Assembly (NCBI GenBank): GCA_031398745.1
Contig: JANNNX010000044.1
Span: forward strand, 1-61,199
Reading direction: 5' to 3'
Length of the DNA stretch: 61,199 nt
Source of the DNA: JANNNX01 sp031398745
Lineage (GTDB): Bacteria; Actinomycetota; Acidimicrobiia; Acidimicrobiales; CADCSY01
Of the stretch, positions 60,899-61,199 are shown piece after piece; position 1 is the first letter of the stretch, and each line of letters begins with the position of its first letter. The position numbers and the translations under genes were made by a program. Under the pieces are notes generated by a model. That model did no database searches. It saw only the letters and a program-made list of their open reading frames with translations, and was not told the origin of the DNA.

Positions 60899-61199
60899 GG
60901 GCTGGCACAGGCGTACGGGCTGGCGTTCAAGGCCCCGCCCCGCGCCATGGACCTGTCGCTCATCTATCGCGCGCTCGCCGATCGACAGGTGGACCTCGTT
61001 GCGGGAGATGCGACCAGCGGTCTCGTCGATGCCTACGGGCTCGTCATGCTCGAGGACAACCGGCGCTACTTTCCACCCTACGATGCCGTCACCGTCGTGC
61101 GCAGCGCCACGCTGCTGGCCCATCCCGCGGTCGCTGACGCCCTGGCGGCGCTCGGCGGAGCCGTAACGGTTTCTGACATGCGTGCGATGAATCGTGCCG
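60857..61199 (+). pseudogene. 5'-truncated osmoprotectant ABC transporter substrate-binding protein
   Basis: From about 60900 the plus strand reads GLAQAYGLAFKAPPRAMDLS, then LIYRALADRQVDLVAGDATS, LVMLEDNRRYFPPYDAVTVV and VTVSDMRAMN, clearly the second half of an OpuAC/ProX-type glycine betaine/choline-binding protein. The N-terminal half and any start are missing: the frame is closed by TAG at 60854 and homology begins abruptly. It continues past the window end. Either a deletion or insertion scar, or an assembly junction. Confidence 0.8.

Overview
High-GC (about 70%) actinobacterial chromosome segment, most likely from class Acidimicrobiia (Iamia/Ilumatobacter-like). This placement is an inference. 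It rests on many GTG starts, lipoproteins with Asp/Ser/Thr-rich linkers, an expansion of luciferase-like flavin/F420 oxidoreductases (LLMs), and two secreted proteins carrying the 'YWLVA(S/A)DGGVFAFGDA' repeat that I associate with this class. No rRNA, intact tRNA, IS element or CRISPR array is visible.

Layout. (1) 1-6.6 kb: four LLM genes, an orphan family-5 substrate-binding lipoprotein and a TetR regulator; a second TetR begins at 6.6 kb. Palindromic operators lie in the LLM promoters. (2) 6.6-10.7 kb: TetR, MFS exporter, aspartase, EEP-family nuclease/phosphatase. (3) 10.7-16.3 kb: cell-envelope block with two palindromic repeats, an M23 peptidase with propeller-like repeats, a Tat-exported Cys-cluster protein with an LAxTG-type anchor, Lgt, a fasciclin-OmpA membrane protein and another LLM. 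(4) 16.4-22.2 kb: coupled gnd-pgi-pgl sugar-phosphate operon, a small membrane protein and a GH36 alpha-galactosidase. (5) 22.3-32.4 kb: YVTN propeller lipoprotein, DUF3105, polysaccharide deacetylase, PrmA, DUF4286, glutathione peroxidase, LPG-synthase-like flippase, an ABC exporter pair, a frameshifted gene, a CapA-type phosphoesterase and an NFU scaffold protein. (6) 32.5-37.3 kb: second LLM module (SBP, MarR, LLM, SnoaL-like) and an ice-binding-like DUF3494 surface protein. (7) 37.3-45.2 kb: furA-katG, TetR plus LLM, GAF-GGDEF, and an overlapping sigma factor-ogt-pirin operon. (8) 45.4-50.7 kb: DrrAB-like exporter, VCBS/FG-GAP plus propeller-repeat secreted protein, GAF-ANTAR regulator, membrane protein. 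(9) 50.8-58.6 kb: PurU, a coupled lipoprotein/membrane pair, a methyltransferase divergent from an HxlR regulator, GDT1/TMEM165, ABM monooxygenase, MFS, FAD hydroxylase. (10) 58.9-61.2 kb: accessory end with a PIN-toxin/Phd-antitoxin pair, a tRNA 3'-end remnant, a PD-(D/E)XK-like orphan and a 5'-truncated osmoprotectant-binding gene.

How it works together. Seven LLM genes, four of them next to their own TetR or MarR regulator and two next to orphan peptide/opine-type binding proteins, suggest substrate-induced oxidative catabolism modules. Five of the LLMs carry an unusual Gly/Pro-rich insertion at the same place. Two predicted wall-anchored proteins, 23 kb apart, each follow a near-identical FliA/WhiG-type promoter (TCAA[G/C]-N15-G[T/C]CGATA), which is the most interesting regulatory signal in the window. 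The right end looks like the edge of a genomic island. All functions are read from sequence and family knowledge; no database search was run.
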